Of a DNA stretch of 64,000 nt, positions 59,596 through 64,000 are shown one piece after another. The translations under genes and the position numbers were made by a program. Position 1 is the stretch's first letter, and the number at the start of each line of letters is the position of its first letter. Source of the DNA: Herbiconiux sp. (GTDB lineage: Bacteria > Actinomycetota > Actinomycetes > Actinomycetales > Microbacteriaceae); contig NZ_JAHFUW010000013.1 in NCBI RefSeq assembly GCF_023264855.1, positions 30,564 through 94,563 of the forward strand, read 5' to 3'. The notes under the pieces are model-generated. The model worked only from the letters and a program-made list of their open reading frames with translations, searched no databases and was not told where the DNA came from.

Positions 59596-59627
59596 ACCCT
59601 AGGCACCCTTGATCGACCAGCCAAGGG
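59596..59627 (-). promoter_or_regulatory. hicAB promoter and inverted repeat
   Basis: On the minus strand TTGGCT (59619-59624) and TAGGGT (59596-59601) are exactly 17 bases apart, and the ATG follows six bases later. CCCTTG (59606-59611) and CAAGGG (59622-59627) form an inverted repeat that overlaps the -35, a likely HicB or HicAB operator. Confidence 0.6.
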
Positions 59628-59685
59628 TGGATTGATATTTGTGGAAAACGTACCCCGGCTGAGGGCGGCTGTGGTGTCCCGCCCG

Positions 59686-60861
<1,176 letters not shown>

Positions 60862-60869
60862 TGCGGTCC

Positions 60870-61517
60870 TCACGTCGTCGTGGCGTCCACCAGCTCCAGG
60901 CCGGTCAGTTCGCGCAGTCCTTCGATCGTATTGCCGCCGAACAGCTCGCGCACCGCGAAGCCGTCGCCGGTCACGTCGAACACGGCGTGATCGGTGTAGA
61001 CCCGGGACACGCAGCCGAGCCCGGTGAGCGGATACGTGCACTCGGCCACCAGCTTCGACTCGCCCTGTTTGGTGAGCAGGTCGGTCATCACGTAGAGGTC
61101 CTTCGCTCCGATGGCGAGGTCCATCGCTCCGCCGACGGCCGGGATCGATCCCTCGGCACCCGTCGACCAGTTCGCCAGGTCGCCGTTGCCCGCCACCTGG
61201 AAGGCTCCGAGCACGCAGATGTCGAGGTGCCCGCCGCGCATCATCCCGAACGAGTCGGCGTGGTGGAAGTAGGCGGCCCCGGTGACCGCGGTCACGGCCT
61301 GCTTGCCGGCGTTGATGAGATCCGGATCGACCCTGCCGGGTTCGGGCGCCGGCCCCATGCCGAGCAGCCCGTTCTCGGTGTGCAGGATGACCTCGCGGTC
61401 TTCGGTGAGGTAGTTCGCCACGAGGGTGGGGGCGCCGATGCCGAGGTTCACGTACGAGCCCGAGGGGATGTCGTCGGCGATCCGCCGCGCGAGCTCCTGC
61501 CGGCTGATGGTGGTCAT
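60870..61517 (-). CDS. pcaJ: 3-oxoadipate CoA-transferase subunit B
   Basis: A 215-residue family I CoA-transferase beta subunit, with the catalytic Glu in [13 protein letters not shown] (about residues 45-57), SYVNLGIGAPTLVANYL near 20-36 and GGAMDLAIGAKDLYV near 127-141. The ATG at 61517 overlaps subunit A by four bases. It is distinct in sequence from the subunit B at 30900-31595, so the genome carries at least two such enzymes. The neighbouring PcaF-type thiolase suggests 3-oxoadipate as substrate. Confidence 0.88.
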   Translation of the reverse strand: MTTISRQELARRIADDIPSGSYVNLGIGAPTLVANYLTEDREVILHTENGLLGMGPAPEPGRVDPDLINAGKQAVTAVTGAAYFHHADSFGMMRGGHLDICVLGAFQVAGNGDLANWSTGAEGSIPAVGGAMDLAIGAKDLYVMTDLLTKQGESKLVAECTYPLTGLGCVSRVYTDHAVFDVTGDGFAVRELFGGNTIEGLRELTGLELVDATTT

Positions 61518-62293
61518 GATGCGCCCTCCGTTCTGCTGTCTTCCGAGCTGGCGACGGCATCCGGATGCGGCAACGGCCGCCCGTCGATGTCGACGCCGCC
61601 GACGAACTCGCCGTCGCTCAGCCACGGCCGCTCGCCCACGGCGACGACCCGGTTCACGAACAGGCCCGGCGTGACGACCGCCTCGGGGTCGATGCCACCG
61701 AGCGGCACGACCTCGTCGACCTGCACCACCGTGGTGGTGGCGGCCGCGGCCATGATCGGCCCGAAGTTGCGCGCCGTCGCCCGGTACACCAGGTTGCCCC
61801 AGCGGTCGGCGGTGCGCGCGCTGATGAGGGCGAAGTCGGCCTTGATCGGGTACTCGAGTGCGTAGACCCGTCCGTCGATCTCGCGCGTCTCCTTGCCCTC
61901 GGCCAGGAGGGTGCCCACGCCCGTCGGCGTGAAGAAGCCTCCGATGCCCGCTCCGGCGGCCCGGATGCGCTCGGCCAGATTGCCCTGCGGCACCAGCTCG
62001 AGTTCGATCGCCCCCTCGCGGTAGAGCCCGTCGAACACCCAGGAGTCGGCCTGGCGCGGAAACGAGCAGATGACCTTGCGCACCTTGCGCGCGGCCAGCA
62101 ACGCCCCGAGTCCGACGTCGCCGTTGCCGGCGTTGTTGCTCACGATCGTGAGGTCGCCGGCACCCTGCTCGATGAGTGCGTCGATGAGTTCGACCGGCTG
62201 GCCGGCGCGGCCGAAGCCGCCGATCATCACGGTCGCGCCGTCCGGGATCCCGGCCACGGCATCCTGCACCGAGGCCACGGTCTTGTCGATCAT
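61514..62293 (-). CDS. pcaI: 3-oxoadipate CoA-transferase subunit A
   Basis: A 259-residue alpha subunit with GATVMIGGFGRAGQPVELID (CoA loop, about residues 18-37), IVSNNAGNGDVGLGALL and AAGAGIGGFFTPTGVGTLLAEG. It ends with about 25 extra residues. It starts seven bases downstream of accC and overlaps pcaJ. The catalytic site forms with subunit B. Clear family; substrate by context only. Confidence 0.88.
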   Translation of the reverse strand: MIDKTVASVQDAVAGIPDGATVMIGGFGRAGQPVELIDALIEQGAGDLTIVSNNAGNGDVGLGALLAARKVRKVICSFPRQADSWVFDGLYREGAIELELVPQGNLAERIRAAGAGIGGFFTPTGVGTLLAEGKETREIDGRVYALEYPIKADFALISARTADRWGNLVYRATARNFGPIMAAAATTTVVQVDEVVPLGGIDPEAVVTPGLFVNRVVAVGERPWLSDGEFVGGVDIDGRPLPHPDAVASSEDSRTEGAS

Positions 62294-62300
62294 GGTGTGC

Positions 62301-63668
62301 TCATCTCGCGGACCCGTCGCCGGTCTCGAGGAACTCGGCCACGAAGGCGGTGTTGAAGTCGCCGCTGCGGAACCGCTCCGTCTCGAGGATGCGCTTGTGG
62401 AACGGCCCCGTGGTGACGATGCCCGCCACCACCATCTCGTCGAGCGCCCGGATCGTGCGCGCGATCGCCTCGTCGCGGTCCTGGCCCCAGCAGATCAGCT
62501 TGCCGATCATGGAGTCGTAGAACGGCGGGATCGTGTAGCCCGTCTCGATGTGGGTGTCCATCCGGATGCCGAAGCCGCCGGGTGCGCGGAACTCGCTGAT
62601 GGTGCCGGGGCCGGGTGCGAAGCCGCGGTCGGGGTCTTCGGCGTTGATGCGGCACTCGATCGCGTGGCCGGTGATGCGCACGTCGTCTTGCGTGATGCCG
62701 ATCGGGATGCCGCCGGCGATCTGCAGCTGCAGCTTGATCAGGTCGATGCCGCTGACCATCTCCGAGACCGGGTGCTCCACCTGGATACGCGTGTTCATCT
62801 CGATGAAGTAGTAGGTGCGCTCGATGTTGTCGAATACGAACTCGACCGTGCCGGCGTTCTTGTAGCCGACCTCGTGACAGAGGGCGACGGCGGCCTCGGC
62901 GAGGCCCTTGCGCAGCTCGGCATCCAGCACCGGCGAGGGCGACTCCTCGATCAGCTTCTGGTTGCGGCGCTGCGTGGTGCAGTCGCGCTCGCCCAGGTGC
63001 AGCACGGTGGTGCCGTCGGAGATGACCTGGATCTCGATGTGCCGGATGTCGGTGAGGTAGCGCTCGATGTAGACGCTCGGATCACCGAAGGCCACTTCGG
63101 CCTCGGACATGATCTCCTGCAGGTCTTTCTCGAGGGTCTCGGCCGCGTTCACCACGCGCATGCCGCGACCGCCCCCGCCGGCCGCCGCCTTGATCAGCAG
63201 GGGGTAGCCTACGTCGCTCGCCACGGCGAGCGCCTCGGCGTACTCGGCGATGGCTCCCTCCGAACCAGGGACCGTGGGCACACCGGCGCGGCGGGCGATC
63301 TTCTTCGCCTCGATCTTGTCGCCCATCCGTCGGATGACGTCGGCGGCCGGGCCGACGAAGCCCACCCCTTCTTGCTCGCAGAGGGCGGCGAAGTCGGCGT
63401 TCTCGGAGAGGAAGCCGTAACCGGGGTGGATGGCGTCGGCCCCGTAGGCCAGCGCCGCACCCACGACCGCCTGCGCGTTGCGGTAGCTCGCGTTCACCTT
63501 CGCGGGTCCGATGCACACCGCTTTGTCGGCGAGTTTCACCGGCAGCGAGTCGGCATCCGCTTCGGAGTAGACCAGCACGCTCCGGATGCCGAGCTCCTTG
63601 CAGGCCCGGATGATGCGCAGGGCGATCTCGCCCCGGTTGGCGATGAGGACGCTCTTCAGCTCAGCCAT
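62301..63668 (-). CDS. accC: Acetyl-CoA carboxylase, biotin carboxylase subunit
   Basis: A 455-residue biotin carboxylase that carboxylates biotin on AccB using ATP and bicarbonate. The ATP-grasp glycine loop is KAAAGGGGRGMRVV (about 159-172), catalytic residues fall in ERDCTTQRRNQKLIEESPS in its part CTTQRRNQKLIEE, and NTRIQVEHPVSEMV is conserved. Stand-alone AccC is unusual for actinobacteria, whose main acyl-CoA carboxylases use fused BC-BCCP alpha chains. Such separate accB-accC pairs often serve accessory carboxylases, for instance next to YcsF/5-oxoprolinase genes. Overlaps accB by eight bases. Confidence 0.92.
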   Translation of the reverse strand: MAELKSVLIANRGEIALRIIRACKELGIRSVLVYSEADADSLPVKLADKAVCIGPAKVNASYRNAQAVVGAALAYGADAIHPGYGFLSENADFAALCEQEGVGFVGPAADVIRRMGDKIEAKKIARRAGVPTVPGSEGAIAEYAEALAVASDVGYPLLIKAAAGGGGRGMRVVNAAETLEKDLQEIMSEAEVAFGDPSVYIERYLTDIRHIEIQVISDGTTVLHLGERDCTTQRRNQKLIEESPSPVLDAELRKGLAEAAVALCHEVGYKNAGTVEFVFDNIERTYYFIEMNTRIQVEHPVSEMVSGIDLIKLQLQIAGGIPIGITQDDVRITGHAIECRINAEDPDRGFAPGPGTISEFRAPGGFGIRMDTHIETGYTIPPFYDSMIGKLICWGQDRDEAIARTIRALDEMVVAGIVTTGPFHKRILETERFRSGDFNTAFVAEFLETGDGSAR

Positions 63669-64000
63669 GGCGCTTGATCACCAGCAGCGGCTGGCCGTAC
63701 TCGACCGCCTGCTCGTTCTCGACCAGGATCTGCGTGACCGTGCCGTCGAACTCGGCCTCGATGTTGCTCATCAGCTTCATCACCTCGACGATCGCGAGCA
63801 CCGAACCCTTGGTGACGGTGTCGCCTACCGAGATGAACGCGGGGGCGCCGGGCTTGGGCGAGGAGTAGTAGGTGCCGACCATGGGCGCTTTGACGGCGAC
63901 CTCGTCGGCCGCGAGGTCTCCGGATGCGGCGGGCGGGGCCGCGGGGGCCGGGGCCGCGGCGGGAGCAGGCGCGGGTGCAGCCGCAGCCGGCGCAGGAGCC
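63661..64000 (-). CDS. accB: Biotin carboxyl carrier protein (partial, N-terminus outside)
   Basis: The 113 visible codons are the C-terminal part of BCCP. An Ala/Pro-rich linker fills the window edge (from 64000 to about 63930), followed by the biotinyl domain from VKAPMVGTYYSSPKPG, with the biotin lysine in VEVMKLMSN and the end GQPLLVIKRHG. The frame stays open to the window edge, so the true start lies outside. The motif reads EVMKL rather than the usual EAMKM, as in many accessory BCCPs. First in the accBC-pcaIJF run as far as can be seen. Confidence 0.9.
   Translation of the reverse strand, partial: APAPAAAAPAPAPAAAPAPAAPPAASGDLAADEVAVKAPMVGTYYSSPKPGAPAFISVGDTVTKGSVLAIVEVMKLMSNIEAEFDGTVTQILVENEQAVEYGQPLLVIKRHG

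Overview
The window is chromosomal DNA from a high-GC actinomycete, most likely a member of the Microbacteriaceae or a close relative. This rests on the GC-rich codon use, the split secE-nusG-rplK-rplA / rplJ-rplL ribosomal block with a long acidic NusG N-terminus, a murB gene joined to a two-subunit MaoC/HadAB-like dehydratase, an Asp23/DUF2273/DUF6286 envelope cluster, two cell-wall-binding-repeat (CWB2) surface proteins and a DUF222/13E12 HNH endonuclease. I cannot name the genus. The whole window is densely coding: no gap reaches 300 bases. Products were assigned by reading motifs by eye; no database search was run.

Layout. 1-12.8 kb (mostly minus strand): tRNA-Trp, secE, nusG, rplK and rplA, then about 9 kb further on rplJ with an L10-type attenuated leader. 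Between them lie two CWB2 proteins around a GNAT acetyltransferase, a quinone-oxidoreductase-like enzyme, a DUF998-like membrane protein, an alpha/beta hydrolase, a YqaJ-type nuclease and an OmpR-type two-component pair. 12.9-20.6 kb: AI-2E family permease, aspartate aminotransferase, a CsbD-like/Asp23 envelope-stress cluster with several tiny proteins, and an ECF sigma factor operon with an unusual membrane partner and a lipoprotein. 20.7-25 kb: two drug-exporter-type ABC systems in convergent orientation, the second under a PadR regulator with a clear operator. 25-29 kb: murB, hadBA-like genes, Ppx/GppA phosphatase and a TrmH-family methyltransferase.

29-40.6 kb: an IclR regulator divergent from a 3-oxoacid CoA-transferase/thiolase operon (ketone-body or ring-cleavage-product use), an amine-oxidase-like flavoprotein, and a complete peptide/nickel-type (Dpp/Opp) ABC importer followed by another oxidoreductase. 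40.7-49 kb: DUF222 HNH protein, an operon of three lipoprotein penicillin-recognising enzymes (beta-lactamase-like, DacB/PBP4-like, beta-lactamase-like), and a NarL-type two-component pair.

49-58.8 kb: the most unusual segment, a two-sided organosulfur-type locus. It has two LLM flavin monooxygenases on one strand; on the other a third, degenerate LLM paralogue, an O-acetylhomoserine sulfhydrylase-like enzyme and a DszC/SfnB-like flavoprotein; then an AhpD-like protein, a second sulfhydrylase and a MalY/PatB-type C-S lyase. 59-64 kb: a HicA-HicB toxin-antitoxin pair, a beta-ketoadipate-type pcaF-pcaJ-pcaI set and accC-accB (accB runs off the window).

Three non-coding patterns run through the window. 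Many first genes have a TANNNT -10 box exactly six bases before the start codon, which implies leaderless mRNAs. Two copies of a roughly 75-base palindromic element with compensatory changes sit between convergent genes. Several operator-like palindromes overlap recognisable promoters (PadR, IclR, HicAB).
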